Shown: positions 46,224 to 55,584, counted from the first letter of the stretch. The stretch is DNA of 64,000 nucleotides from JBOGVZ01 sp050692985 (GCA_050692985.1 JBOGVZ010000047.1:1-64000), one strand, 5' to 3'. Notes: generated from the letters alone by a model not told the origin. Translations and numbers: made by a program.

Positions 46224-48557
46224 ATGGACGAGGAGCGTGTCGGCCAGCAGCCCGACGAGGACCTACCGCTGATCCCACACGACTGCTGGGAGGGGTCGGA
46301 CCCGCGGGTCTTCGACGAGCGCGGCGTGTTCGGTCCCGTGGGCGGCCCCACCCCGGGGTGGCCGCCGTTCCCACCCCCCAAGCCCCCCGTGCTCCCTCGG
46401 CCTCCCTGGCTACCGCCGGCGTCTCCGTGGCCATGGGAGCCGGTGCTCCCCTTCCCCAGGGCCTGCTCCCTCCAGGCGCTGAACGGGAGCTGGTTCCTCC
46501 AGTTCAAGGGGCTCCCGGCGCTGCTCCAGCTCCGGGGACCGCTGCGGATCGAGGCCGGGGCCGACCGCCTGCGGGTCTCCGGCGACATGTACCGGCGGCT
46601 GTTCGACATCGTGTTCCCCTTCGAGCGGGCCACCCTGGCCACGATGGCCCTGCCCCGCGACGAGCTCGACCACCCCGCGGCCATCTCCCTGCCGCCGGGC
46701 TCGCTGGTGCTCAACCTGAACTGGTACCCGCAGTTCCCCCAGACCCAGTACGCCTGGTACCTGCGCAGCACCGGGGTGAGCTACAGCGGAGGCGTCCTGG
46801 ACATCCCGTTCGAGCGCCACCTGTGGAGCCACAGCCAGCAGGCCTTCACCACCACCGACACCGGATGGCTCCGGCTGAGCTGCAACGTGGACATCCTGCG
46901 CGCGCCGCTGTTCCCCCAGCCCACCCTGCGGATGACCGGCCAGGCCATGGTGGGGGGCAACACGTTCCAGGTGGAGGCGGTGAAGACCTCTCCGTACTAC
47001 CGGGGCTGCGAGGTCGAGGTCGACGTGATGGCCAACCGGAACTGGCCCGCCTCCGCCGCGCACGGCGGGGGGACGGTCACGTTCACCGGTGTCTACCGGG
47101 CCCAGGGGATGGACATCCGGGCGGTGGTGAATGAGACCGACGTCCCCGAGCAGGCCTCGCTCACCGTGACCAACCTCAACGACCTGCTGACCACCCATCG
47201 TGCGGCCGCCACGGGTGCCGCGGCATGGCGACTGTGGCTGCTGGTGGGGTCCCGCCTGGGGACGACCAACACGTACGGGCTGATGTTCGACCAGGTCGCT
47301 CCCCACCGCGAGGGATCGGTGGGGTTCGCGGATGCGACGCTGCCGGACCAGACCTACGTGGAGGCGGCGGCCCGGGGCCAGACCCTCAACGCAGTGGCGG
47401 CCGCCTTCCTCCGGACGCTGATCCACGAGGCCGGGCACGCGTTCAACCTGTACCACCCCAAGTCCGACACCCACGCCCCCCCGGTGGGGCGGACCATCAT
47501 GAACCAGACCGGCGACGTGATGGGGTTCGCCTCCTCATCGGACCCGTACCCGGGCAACGCCCAGTTCTCGTTCAACGACCACAACGCCACCTCCCTGGTC
47601 CACTCCCCCGATCCCCAGGTGGCCCCGGGGTGGCGGGACTTCGGATGGGGCCACAGCAGCCTGTGGACCGGGGCGGCCGAGCCCACCGACGTGGCCGGCC
47701 TGGACGAGCCGTCGGAGGGCGAGCCGGGGCTGCGGGTGGAGCTGCGGATTCCCGAGCGGGTGGTCCGGGGAGAGATCCCCGTGGCCGACGTGGTGGTCAC
47801 CAACGAGAGCGACGCGCCCCGGAGCGTTACCGCGGCCCTCAACCTGGCCGAGGGCGACCTCCGGGTCGACGTCGAGCAGCCCAGCGGCGACATGGCCGAG
47901 CTCCGCGACGTGGTCCTGGTGTGCGGGCCCCGGCGCCTGGTGGAGCTCCAGCCGGGGGAGTCGGTGAGCGGAACCGTCCAGCTCTTCTACACGAACCAGG
48001 GCTTCGCCTTCGACCAGCCGGGCCTGTACACGGTCAGCGCCGTGCTCGACGTGGGCGACGGGTCCGGGCGGTCGATCAGGAGCGCTCCCCAGCAGGTCGA
48101 GTTGGACCTGCCGGTGGACGATGAGGAGCGGGCCCTGGCCGACCTGACCCTCGACCCCGAGGTGGGCCTGTCGGTGGCCTTCGGCGACGTGGGCCCGCGG
48201 GAGGAGGCCCAGGAGCGGCTGACCGAGGCCATGGACCGGTTCGCCACGACGGACACCGGAGGGGTGGCCGCCATGGTCCTGGCCAACTCGCTGAGCCGCC
48301 CCGACGTGGACCTGGCCAACGGGGAGACGGTCCGCCAGCCGGACCGGCGCAAGGCCCGGGACGCCCTGGACAAGGCGGTCGAGGACCGGAGCGCCATCGA
48401 CGTGGTCCGCCTGGCCGTGGCCGCGGCCTCGCCGGCGGAGCCGCAAGCGCCCGTCCTCGACGCCGCCCTGGAGCGGGTGCGAGAGGCCCCCGAGGGGACC
48501 TACGATCAGGCCGAGGTCGCCGAGGCGGAGCAGATGCTGGATAGTCTGCGCGAGTAG
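46224..48557 (+). CDS. Metzincin-like zinc protease with C-terminal beta/helical module (unknown family)
   Basis: 777 residues. A Pro/Trp-rich N-terminus (about 40-75) is followed by a beta-rich domain (about 80-330) with LNGSWFLQFKGLPALLQL, then the zinc site HEAGHAFNLYH (about 401-411; HExxHxxNxxH, with Asn where metzincins have Gly) and a downstream TIMNQTG that could be the Met-turn. Residues about 500-700 form a module repeated in the next gene. No signal peptide. ATG 46224 has GGGAGG about 7 nt upstream. I do not recognise a named family; an active zinc endopeptidase is inferred. Confidence 0.6.
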   Translation: MDEERVGQQPDEDLPLIPHDCWEGSDPRVFDERGVFGPVGGPTPGWPPFPPPKPPVLPRPPWLPPASPWPWEPVLPFPRACSLQALNGSWFLQFKGLPALLQLRGPLRIEAGADRLRVSGDMYRRLFDIVFPFERATLATMALPRDELDHPAAISLPPGSLVLNLNWYPQFPQTQYAWYLRSTGVSYSGGVLDIPFERHLWSHSQQAFTTTDTGWLRLSCNVDILRAPLFPQPTLRMTGQAMVGGNTFQVEAVKTSPYYRGCEVEVDVMANRNWPASAAHGGGTVTFTGVYRAQGMDIRAVVNETDVPEQASLTVTNLNDLLTTHRAAATGAAAWRLWLLVGSRLGTTNTYGLMFDQVAPHREGSVGFADATLPDQTYVEAAARGQTLNAVAAAFLRTLIHEAGHAFNLYHPKSDTHAPPVGRTIMNQTGDVMGFASSSDPYPGNAQFSFNDHNATSLVHSPDPQVAPGWRDFGWGHSSLWTGAAEPTDVAGLDEPSEGEPGLRVELRIPERVVRGEIPVADVVVTNESDAPRSVTAALNLAEGDLRVDVEQPSGDMAELRDVVLVCGPRRLVELQPGESVSGTVQLFYTNQGFAFDQPGLYTVSAVLDVGDGSGRSIRSAPQQVELDLPVDDEERALADLTLDPEVGLSVAFGDVGPREEAQERLTEAMDRFATTDTGGVAAMVLANSLSRPDVDLANGETVRQPDRRKARDALDKAVEDRSAIDVVRLAVAAASPAEPQAPVLDAALERVREAPEGTYDQAEVAEAEQMLDSLRE

Positions 48558-48584
48558 CGATACGGCCTCGGCTCGAAGGGGGTC

Positions 48585-49379
48585 ATGAGCGACTCCGGCA
48601 TCGCGATCCTGCTCGACGTGCCCCGGGAGGTGATCCGGGGGCACCTGGTGGTGGCTCGGCTCACGGTGGCGAACGCCGGGACCGAGCCGCGCACGATGAG
48701 CGTGCGCCTGCACCTGGCCGAAGGCGACGTGGCCCTGGACGTGTCCGACCCCACCGGACGGACCCGCCGGCTGGCCGGCCGGTACCAGGTCGACTCGCCG
48801 CCCCGCGACGTGGAGGTCCCCCCGGGGGCCGCCGTGGGCGCCGGGGTGGACCTCCTGGGCACCGATGCCGGCCGGCTGTTCGACCGGCCGGGGATCCACC
48901 GAGTCTCCCCGATCTACCACCCCTCGGTGCGGGAGGAGCCCGTCCGGGGGCCCGCCTCCGAGGTGGCCGTCCGCGGCGGCCTCCAGGAGGACGAGCGGTC
49001 GGTGACCGACCTCCTGGACCCGGCCGTGGTGGGAGAGGCCCTGGCCCTCGGCGACGTGGACCCGGGGTCGCCGGCCGCCCGGGCCTTGGAGGAGGTGGCC
49101 GGCCTGGCTCCCGGGAGCCCGGGCGCCGCGGTGGCCGCCCTGGTGGTGGCGGCCGGGGCAGCCCGGCGGGGCCGGGGGACCGACCGGCTCCGGGAGGTCC
49201 TGGAGGGCCTTCCCGACGACTCGGTGGGCTGGGTGGTCACCGCCGCCCTGCCGCCCGCCGCGGATCCGGCCGACCCCCTGGTGGCCGTCAGCCTGGAGGT
49301 GCTCGCCGGCCGGGACACCCCCGGGGCCGGCCGCTCCCGGGCCATGGTCCAGGGCCTCCCGTTCCCCGCGGTGTCCTAG
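48585..49379 (+). CDS. Companion protein carrying only the protease's C-terminal module
   Basis: 264 residues. Its whole length aligns by eye to residues about 500-700 of the upstream protease. Shared points are P-x-x-V-x-RG near the start, LHLAEGD against LNLAEGD, DV..P.G, a PG...V strand, FD-x-PG and DER...DL..P.V....A.GDV. This suggests a beta-sandwich followed by a helical bundle. No catalytic residues are evident. ATG 48585 lies 27 nt after the protease stop, so they are co-transcribed. It could be a partner, inhibitor or substrate-presenting subunit, arisen by duplication. Confidence 0.55.
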   Translation: MSDSGIAILLDVPREVIRGHLVVARLTVANAGTEPRTMSVRLHLAEGDVALDVSDPTGRTRRLAGRYQVDSPPRDVEVPPGAAVGAGVDLLGTDAGRLFDRPGIHRVSPIYHPSVREEPVRGPASEVAVRGGLQEDERSVTDLLDPAVVGEALALGDVDPGSPAARALEEVAGLAPGSPGAAVAALVVAAGAARRGRGTDRLREVLEGLPDDSVGWVVTAALPPAADPADPLVAVSLEVLAGRDTPGAGRSRAMVQGLPFPAVS

Positions 49380-49738
49380 GAGCCCTCCTCGCCCCAGTCT
49401 TCGTCGAAGTCGATCACGATGCAGGTCTCATCGCCCACCACCGAGGCCAGGTGGCCCGGCTCGATGTCCAGGTAGGTCCCCGGACCCGCCTCGATCGTGT
49501 CCCCCTCCACGGTGTCGTAGCGGATCCGCCCGGCCACCACGTACTCGTGATGGTGAAGGGGGCAGTTCTCCAGCCCCTCGACCAACGGCTTGATATCCTC
49601 CACCCAACTCCACCCAGGCTCGAGGATCGAGCGGACCACCAGCTTCCCGCCCACGTTCAGGACCTGGGCCCGGCCCGTGTCCCCGTACTGCTCCATCCGC
49701 TCGGCATCATCGAAGTTGCCCGTCTGGACGGCTCCCAT
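49376..49738 (-). CDS. Cupin-like protein
   Basis: 120 residues with a single cupin-type barrel: GWSWVEDIKPLVEG, then a metal-site HHHEYVVAGRIRYDTVEGD (three His, about 65-67) and GPGTYLDIEPGHLASVVGDE. Similar small cupins act as sensors or decorate enzyme operons; no activity can be assigned. ATG 49738 has GGGAGGA 3-4 nt upstream. The 3' end overlaps the companion-protein gene by 4 bp, convergent. Confidence 0.75.
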   Translation of the reverse strand: MGAVQTGNFDDAERMEQYGDTGRAQVLNVGGKLVVRSILEPGWSWVEDIKPLVEGLENCPLHHHEYVVAGRIRYDTVEGDTIEAGPGTYLDIEPGHLASVVGDETCIVIDFDEDWGEEGS

Positions 49739-49809
49739 CGTTCCTCCCTCCGCTCTCAAGGCCACGATCGTCCACCCTTCCGCATCCGTCGGGCAAGGGA
49801 GGATGGTGG

Positions 49810-50133
49810 CTACACGAGGTGGGTCGCTCCGAAGGCGAGCCCACCAACCGTGGCCGCGGAACCGACGATGGCCACCACCATGTTCTTCGACAGTGACGCG
49901 ATCTCCTGATGCATGGTTCTCAGGAGCCGCTCCTCCATCGCATCCATCTTCGAGTCCACCGCTTCGAACCGAAGCTGGATCCGGGCCTCGAGAGCCTCGA
50001 GATCGTGCCTGGTGGCCACGTCGGCCCAGCCCACCGGCGGGAGCAGGGACATCATCGTGTCCGTCGGCCCCTTCCCAAGGACCCGCTCCAGGGTCTGGTA
50101 CAGCTCGTGTCGATCCGGCTCACTGACGGCCAT
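49810..50133 (-). CDS. Coiled-coil single-pass membrane protein
   Basis: 107 residues: a helical N-terminus with an amphipathic ELYQTLERVLG, a coiled coil (about 42-82, TRHDLEALEARIQLRFEAVD) and a C-terminal membrane helix (about 86-105). This plan is common in short bacterial proteins resembling DUF1640/CCDC90. ATG 50133 has GGAGGGAG 3-4 nt before it. It faces the VOC gene divergently. Function unknown. Confidence 0.65.
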   Translation of the reverse strand: MAVSEPDRHELYQTLERVLGKGPTDTMMSLLPPVGWADVATRHDLEALEARIQLRFEAVDSKMDAMEERLLRTMHQEIASLSKNMVVAIVGSAATVGGLAFGATHLV

Positions 50134-50236
50134 ATTCTCCCTCCTTCGCACCCACGGCGGTGCTCCAAACAGGAGGAGGTGGCCGGAGGCTATCGTCCGG
50201 CGGTGACATCGGACGTTCCGATCGAGGAGGTGGCCC

Positions 50237-50650
50237 GTGGGAGAGCTGAGGCTGGGATGGCCGGCGTGGATCGGGGTTGTGACGGAGGACCTGGAGGCCC
50301 AGCGCCGCTTCTACCGTGACGTGCTGGCCTTCCGCGAGACGGAGGCGGACGAGACGTACGTGATGTTCGACCTGGGCGAGGGGCGGCTTCTCGAGCTCCT
50401 GGCGCGCGACGAGGCTGTCCCCCAGTACGACGAACGGCGGGTGCAGGTGGGCTTCCTGGTGGAGGACATCCGCGCCGCCGCGGCGGAGCTGGAATCGCGG
50501 GGCGCCACACGGATCTCCGAGGTGGAAGGCGGGCCGGAGTCCCGCCAGTGGTGGTGCTACTTCCGCGACGCCGAGGGCAACGTCTTCGAGATCGCACAGA
50601 AACTCCAGGGAGATCACCGCGGGTCTACAATGACCGGGTCGGGAGCGTGA
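50237..50650 (+). CDS. VOC-superfamily (glyoxalase-like) protein
   Basis: 137 residues in the vicinal-oxygen-chelate fold: WIGVVTEDLEAQRRFYRDVLAF, ELLARDEA, VGFLVEDIRAAAAELESRGA and a C-terminal FRDAEGNVFEIAQ with the metal-ligand Glu. GTG 50237 has GAGGAGG with a 6-nt spacer. Independent of the VOC protein at 15018 and of different subfamily. Followed closely by three small genes on the same strand. Substrate unknown. Confidence 0.85.
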   Translation: MGELRLGWPAWIGVVTEDLEAQRRFYRDVLAFRETEADETYVMFDLGEGRLLELLARDEAVPQYDERRVQVGFLVEDIRAAAAELESRGATRISEVEGGPESRQWWCYFRDAEGNVFEIAQKLQGDHRGSTMTGSGA

Positions 50651-50659
50651 GGAGGGGGA

Positions 50660-50872
50660 ATGGCCAAGAGGAAGGTCACGGCCGAGCTGTCTGAGGAGGT
50701 CCTCAAGGCCCTGGACGAGCTGGCCGAGGACGAGGGCGACAGCCCCAACGCGAAGGCGAACGCCCTGGCCAAGGCCATCCTGGCAACCCGCTATCTCAAG
50801 AAGAAGAAGAAGGACGCCCGGTTGCTGGTCCAGGAGGAAGACGGAAGGCTCAGCGAGGTCCAGTTCGAGTAG
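50660..50872 (+). CDS. Small basic/acidic protein, ribbon-helix-helix-like N-terminus
   Basis: 70 residues. KRKVTAELSEEVLKALDELAED resembles the beta-strand and first helix of ribbon-helix-helix DNA-binding proteins, followed by a second helix NALAKAILATRY, a KKKKK run and an acidic tail. ATG 50660 follows GGAGGGGG closely. No toxin gene is directly adjacent. Could be a small DNA-binding regulator of its own cluster; not proven. Confidence 0.5.
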   Translation: MAKRKVTAELSEEVLKALDELAEDEGDSPNAKANALAKAILATRYLKKKKKDARLLVQEEDGRLSEVQFE

Positions 50873-50884
50873 CGGGAGGATCAC

Positions 50885-51373
50885 GTGCCCGACACTCCCC
50901 GGCGGCGAGGCGGCCGGTCCCCAGGCGGAAGGGGCCGAGCGAGCGACGACGAACCGCCCGACCTCGACGAGGAGAACGAAGAACCCCCCATCCCGCTCGG
51001 ATCGGAGACCGTAACCGAGCCCCCCGAGGCGGTGGAGGGGCCCCCGGAGCGCCGCGCTGTCAGGGAGGAGGAGCTCCCCCTGTCCGTCCACGAGCGACGC
51101 GAGGTCACCCGGGGCCTCCTGGCCATGGCCCTGCTCGGGCTCCTGGGCGTGCTCGTGGTGGCGGGCCCTGTCCTGGTGGCCACCGGCCGGTTGAGCACCG
51201 ATCAGATCGAGGTCCTGGCCCAGGTCATCCTCACGCCGCTGGTGGGCCTGGTGGGATCGGTGATCGGTTTCTACTTCGGCGGCCTGGCGGCGAGGTCCGA
51301 CGAGGAAGTGAGACAGGCGTCGGTGCCACCGGTCCCCCCGGCCGGCCGCAAGCGTCGGCGGAGGCAGAGATGA
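50885..51373 (+). CDS. Membrane protein with disordered acidic N-terminus
   Basis: 162 residues: a Pro/Glu/Arg-rich cytoplasmic stretch (1-70), two membrane helices (about 79-100 and 112-136, the second with LVGSVIGFYFGGLA) and a basic tail ending KRRRRQR. The hairpin arrangement is seen in many small actinobacterial proteins of unknown role. GTG 50885 has GGGAGGA 4 nt upstream. It overlaps the next gene by 4 bp (ATGA), so the two are co-translated. Confidence 0.6.
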   Translation: MPDTPRRRGGRSPGGRGRASDDEPPDLDEENEEPPIPLGSETVTEPPEAVEGPPERRAVREEELPLSVHERREVTRGLLAMALLGLLGVLVVAGPVLVATGRLSTDQIEVLAQVILTPLVGLVGSVIGFYFGGLAARSDEEVRQASVPPVPPAGRKRRRRQR

Positions 51374-51762
51374 TGGTGGACGCACCCGAGACGAGCCCCG
51401 TGATGACGGCCGCGACAGCCGAGGCCCTCCGCAAGGAGCGGCTGTGGGAGCGGTGGATGGCGGTCGTCGTGTTCCTCCTCCCCATCGCCCTCGCGGTGTT
51501 CCTCTCGGTCCTCCCGGCACCGGCCCCCGAAGGAGGCGACTATCCCTACGGTGAGTCCAGCAGGTTCCTCCGGCTCTGCCAGGGGGCTCCGGGCCGGACC
51601 CCGCGCGAGTGCGGCTGCATGCTTCGTCAGCTCCGGGCCGAGCTCCCGTTCGAGCGCTTCGCCGAGGAGGACCTGCGCATCGTCCGCGGAAGCCCCTCGG
51701 CGGACGTGGCCGCCATCATCGAGCCGTGCCTTCCGCCGCCGGAGCCGGTTCCGGCCGACTGA
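51370..51762 (+). CDS. Single-pass membrane protein with exported Cys-rich domain
   Basis: 130 residues. One membrane helix (about 29-50, WMAVVVFLLPIALAVFLSVL), then an outside domain with FLRLCQG, ECGCMLRQLR and EPCLPPP. Four cysteines could form two disulfides, and the C...CxC arrangement recalls small exported stress proteins. ATG overlaps the previous stop. No family recognised. The 177-bp gap after it holds the kgd promoter. Confidence 0.55.
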   Translation: MMVDAPETSPVMTAATAEALRKERLWERWMAVVVFLLPIALAVFLSVLPAPAPEGGDYPYGESSRFLRLCQGAPGRTPRECGCMLRQLRAELPFERFAEEDLRIVRGSPSADVAAIIEPCLPPPEPVPAD

Positions 51763-51908
51763 CCTGCTCGCTCGGCTCGTCGCTCCGGTCGCCATCAGAG
51801 GGCGCGACCCGGTGCGGACGAGGAGCCTCGGCACCCCCCGTCCCGTCCCTTCCCGTGCGACTGACCGCCGGGTTTTGGCACGGGTGCCGGGAACGAAGGC
51901 GCCCGGCG

Positions 51909-51914
51909 TACACT
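51909..51914 (+). promoter_or_regulatory. -10 box of kgd
   Basis: TACACT, about 7 nt before the predicted transcript start and 25 nt before the ATG at 51940, leaving a short leader with AAGGAG. An inverted repeat GGCAC-GG-GTGCC lies upstream at 51877-51888. Confidence 0.5.
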
Positions 51915-51939
51915 GGAAGTGGCGACCCAAGGAGTGCGG

Positions 51940-54900
51940 ATGGCCCGGCTGAAGCGAGAGGACCTCGGACCGAACACCTGGCTGGTGGACGAGATGTATC
52001 GCCAGTACCAGGAGGATCCCGAGTCGGTCTCGGAGGCGTGGCAGGACTTCTTCGAGGACTACCGCCCCTCCGGCGACGGCGACCGGGCCCCCACCGAGGA
52101 GGTCCTGCCTCCCCGGGCGGAGGAAGCGACGGAGGCCCCTCCGAAGGAGAGGCCGCCGGAGGCCGAGCCGGAGCCCGAGGAGGAGCCCGAGCCCGAGGAA
52201 CCGAAGCCGGAACCCGAGCCCGAACGGGAACCGGCCCCCGCGGAGGCCGAGCCCCTCAAGGGGATCGCCGCGGCCATCGCCCGGAACATGGAGACCTCCC
52301 TGGAGGTCCCCACGGCCACGTCGTTCCGCACGGTCCCGGCCAAGCTCCTGGAGGTCAACCGAGAGATCCTGAACCGCCACCTCCAGCGCCAGCAGGGCGG
52401 CAAGGTCTCGTTCACCCACCTGATCGGCTTCGCCGTGGCCCGGGTCCTGGCCGAGGTGCCGGAGATGAACATCACCTACACCGTGGTGGACGGCAAGCCC
52501 CACGTCCAGAGGCACGACGAGGTCAACCTCGGCCTGGCCGTGGACACCAAGGCCAGGGACGGCCAGAGGGTGCTGCTGGTCCCCAACATCAAGCACGCCG
52601 AGGAGATGGACTTCGCCGCCTTCCACCGGGCCTACGAGGAGATGATCAACAAGGTCCGGAACAACAAGCTCTCCCCCGACGACTTCGCGGGCACCACGGT
52701 GACCCTCACGAACCCCGGCACCGTGGGCACCGTCCAGTCGGTCCCCCGGCTGATGGCCGGGCAGGCCGCCATCATCGGCGTGGGGGCCATCGGCTTCCCC
52801 GCCGAGTACAAGGGCGCTGACCCCGACGCCCTGGCCGAGCTCGGCGTGGGCAAGGTGCTCACGCTCACCTCCACCTACGACCACCGGGTGATCCAGGGGG
52901 CCACCTCAGGCGAGTTCCTGGCCCGGGTGGAGGAGCTGCTGGCCGGCGAGGGGCTGTTCTACGAGCGGGTGTTCAAGGCCATGCACGTGCCGTACGTGGC
53001 CGTGCGGTGGCACCAGGACCGCCACCCCGCCGAGGGCACCATCGAGAAGGCCGAGCAGCACATGAGGCTCCGCCACCTCATCCAGATGTACCGGGTGCGC
53101 GGCCACCTCATCGCCAACCTCGACCCCCTGGAGCAGAAGCCGCCCCACATGCACCCCGAGCTGGACCCTGCCCACTTCGGCTTCACCCTCTGGGACCTGG
53201 ACCGCACCTTCCCCACCGGGGGGTTCGGGGGGAAGCGGGAGATGAAGCTGCGGGAGATCCTGGGCGTCCTCCGCGACGCGTATTGCCGCACCCTCTCGGT
53301 GGAGTTCATGCACATCCAGGAGCCCGACCAGAAGGACTGGATCCAGGAGCACATGGAGGGGGCGGACACCTTCATCCCGGTGGAGGACAAGAAGCGGATC
53401 CTGGAGAAGCTCGGCGAGGCCGAGGCCCTGGAGCAGTTCCTCCACACGAAGTACCTGGGGCACAAGCGGTTCTCGCTGGAGGGCAGCGAGTCGATGGTCC
53501 CCATGCTCGACGCCATCCTGTCCGGCGCCGCCGACGAGGGCCTGCCCGAGGCGGTGGTGGGCATGCCCCACCGCGGCCGCCTGGACGTGCTGACGTCGAT
53601 CGTGGGCAAGTCGTTCGCCGACATCTTCGGCCACTTCGAGGGGCACATCGACCCCTCGGCGGCCCAGGGCACCGGCGACGTGAAGTACCACATCGGGGCC
53701 GAGGGGAAGTTCTCCGCACCGAGCGGCAAGGACATCAAGGTGTCGGTGGCCTCCAACCCGTCTCACCTGGAGGCGGTGGACCCGGTGGTGGAGGGGATGG
53801 CCCGGGCCAAGCAGGACCTCCTGGACCGCCCCGGCGACGTGCTGCCGCTCCTGCTCCACGGGGACGCGGCCTTCGCCGGCCAGGGCGTGGTGGCGGAGAC
53901 CCTGGCCATGTCCGCCCTCCACGGCTACGGCAACGGGGGGACGGTCCACATCATCGTCAACAACCAGCTCGGCTTCACCACGGGGTCGGACTACGGGCGG
54001 TCCTCCACCTACGCCTCCGACGTGGCCAAGATGGTCCAGGCCCCCATCTTCCACGTGAACGGCGACGACCCCGAGGCCTGCGTGCGGGCGGCCCGCCTGG
54101 CCTTCGCCTTCCGCCAGGCCTTCCGGAAGGACGTGGTCATCGACATGTGGTGCTACCGGCGGTGGGGCCACAACGAGGGCGACGACCCCTCGTTCACGCA
54201 GCCGCTCATGTACCGGAAGATCAAGGACCTCCGCACGATCCGGAAGCGCTACGTGGAGCACCTGGTGAACCGGGGCGACCTGTCGGTGGAGGAGGCCGAG
54301 GAGGCCCTGGCCCGGTTCAAGGAGCGCCTGGACGCGGCCTTCGAGCAGGTGCCCCGGGAGAAGGTCGAGCCGGCCGAGCCCGGGAGGCCCCCGCGCATCG
54401 AGCCGGTGAAGGTGGACACGGGCGTGGAGCGCAAGCGCCTGGACGAGGTGATCGAGGCCCTGACCACCCCGCCGGAGGGGTTCACCCTCCACCCCAAGCT
54501 GGCCAAGGGGGTGGAGCAGCGGTCGAAGGCCCTGGAGGACGCGGTGGACTGGAGCACCGGCGAGGCCCTGGCCTGGGGCACGCTCCTCCGGGAGGGGCGA
54601 ACGGTGCGCCTGTCGGGCCAGGACTCCAGGCGGGGGACGTTCAACCAGCGCCACTCGGTGTGGGTGGACCACGACCGGGGCACGGAGTGGTCCCCGTTCG
54701 AGGCCCTGGCCGAGAAGAGCGGCGGGCGGTTCTTCGCCTACGACAGCCTGCTGAGCGAGTTCGCCGTGCTGGGGTTCGAGTACGGGTACTCGGTGGCCAG
54801 CCCCGACGCCCTGGTGATGTGGGAGGCCCAGTTCGGGGACTTCATCAACGAGGCCCAGGTGATCGTGGACCAGTTCATCGCCGCCGCCGAGGACAAGTGG

Positions 54901-55551
54901 GCCCAGCCCTCCGGCCTGGTGCTGCTCCTGCCCCACGGGTACGAGGGCCAGGGCCCGGAGCACTCCAGCGCCAGGCTGGAGCGGTTCCTCACCCTGTGCG
55001 CCGACGACAACATGCAGGTGGCGGTTCCCTCCACGCCGGCCCAGTACTTCCACCTGCTGCGGAGGCAGGCCCTGCGGGAGCAGAAGAAGCCCCTGATCGT
55101 GATGACCCCGAAGTCGCTGCTCAGGTTGCCGGCGGCGAGGTCGAAGGCCGAGGAGTTCACGGAAGGAAGCTTCCAGCCCGTACTTCCCGACCCCTCACCG
55201 CCCGACGAGGTGGAGCGGGTGGTCCTGTGCCAGGGCAAGCTGTACTACGACCTGGCCAAGGCGAGGGAGGGGAAGCCGGTGGCCCTGGTGCGGATCGAGG
55301 AGCTGTACCCGTTCCCCGAGAAGGCCGTCAAGGCGGAGCTGGATCGGTACGCCGGCGCCGAAGTGGTCTGGGCCCAGGAGGAGCCCGAGAACATGGGCGC
55401 CTGGCACTTCATGGAGCGCAACCTCCGCAGCCGCCTGGGGCTCGAGCCGGAGGTCGTGGCCCGCGACGAGAGCGCCAGCCCCGCCACCGGCAGCCTCACC
55501 ATCCACCAGCAAGAACAGCAGAAGCTCACCGCCAGCGCCCTCGAAAGCTAA
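51940..55551 (+). CDS. kgd: Multifunctional 2-oxoglutarate decarboxylase/dehydrogenase (fused E2-E1)
   Basis: 1203 residues, the actinobacterial fusion. An E1 N-terminal helix (LGPNTWLVDEMYRQYQ) and a Glu/Pro linker (about 40-105) come first. The E2 acyltransferase domain (about 110-340) has catalytic TYDHRVIQGA. The E1 domain (about 400-1200) has thiamine-diphosphate and active-site segments such as MPHRGRLDVL, GDAAFAGQGVVAE, NNQLGFTT, and ends with LLLPHGYEGQGPEHSSARLER. It decarboxylates 2-oxoglutarate in the TCA cycle. ATG 51940 is chosen over GTG 51919 because AAGGAG lies 5 nt before it. Monocistronic. Confidence 0.97.
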   Translation: MARLKREDLGPNTWLVDEMYRQYQEDPESVSEAWQDFFEDYRPSGDGDRAPTEEVLPPRAEEATEAPPKERPPEAEPEPEEEPEPEEPKPEPEPEREPAPAEAEPLKGIAAAIARNMETSLEVPTATSFRTVPAKLLEVNREILNRHLQRQQGGKVSFTHLIGFAVARVLAEVPEMNITYTVVDGKPHVQRHDEVNLGLAVDTKARDGQRVLLVPNIKHAEEMDFAAFHRAYEEMINKVRNNKLSPDDFAGTTVTLTNPGTVGTVQSVPRLMAGQAAIIGVGAIGFPAEYKGADPDALAELGVGKVLTLTSTYDHRVIQGATSGEFLARVEELLAGEGLFYERVFKAMHVPYVAVRWHQDRHPAEGTIEKAEQHMRLRHLIQMYRVRGHLIANLDPLEQKPPHMHPELDPAHFGFTLWDLDRTFPTGGFGGKREMKLREILGVLRDAYCRTLSVEFMHIQEPDQKDWIQEHMEGADTFIPVEDKKRILEKLGEAEALEQFLHTKYLGHKRFSLEGSESMVPMLDAILSGAADEGLPEAVVGMPHRGRLDVLTSIVGKSFADIFGHFEGHIDPSAAQGTGDVKYHIGAEGKFSAPSGKDIKVSVASNPSHLEAVDPVVEGMARAKQDLLDRPGDVLPLLLHGDAAFAGQGVVAETLAMSALHGYGNGGTVHIIVNNQLGFTTGSDYGRSSTYASDVAKMVQAPIFHVNGDDPEACVRAARLAFAFRQAFRKDVVIDMWCYRRWGHNEGDDPSFTQPLMYRKIKDLRTIRKRYVEHLVNRGDLSVEEAEEALARFKERLDAAFEQVPREKVEPAEPGRPPRIEPVKVDTGVERKRLDEVIEALTTPPEGFTLHPKLAKGVEQRSKALEDAVDWSTGEALAWGTLLREGRTVRLSGQDSRRGTFNQRHSVWVDHDRGTEWSPFEALAEKSGGRFFAYDSLLSEFAVLGFEYGYSVASPDALVMWEAQFGDFINEAQVIVDQFIAAAEDKWAQPSGLVLLLPHGYEGQGPEHSSARLERFLTLCADDNMQVAVPSTPAQYFHLLRRQALREQKKPLIVMTPKSLLRLPAARSKAEEFTEGSFQPVLPDPSPPDEVERVVLCQGKLYYDLAKAREGKPVALVRIEELYPFPEKAVKAELDRYAGAEVVWAQEEPENMGAWHFMERNLRSRLGLEPEVVARDESASPATGSLTIHQQEQQKLTASALES

Positions 55552-55584
55552 AGCCGACTCGGGCCACGAGGCAACCAGCCGAGT

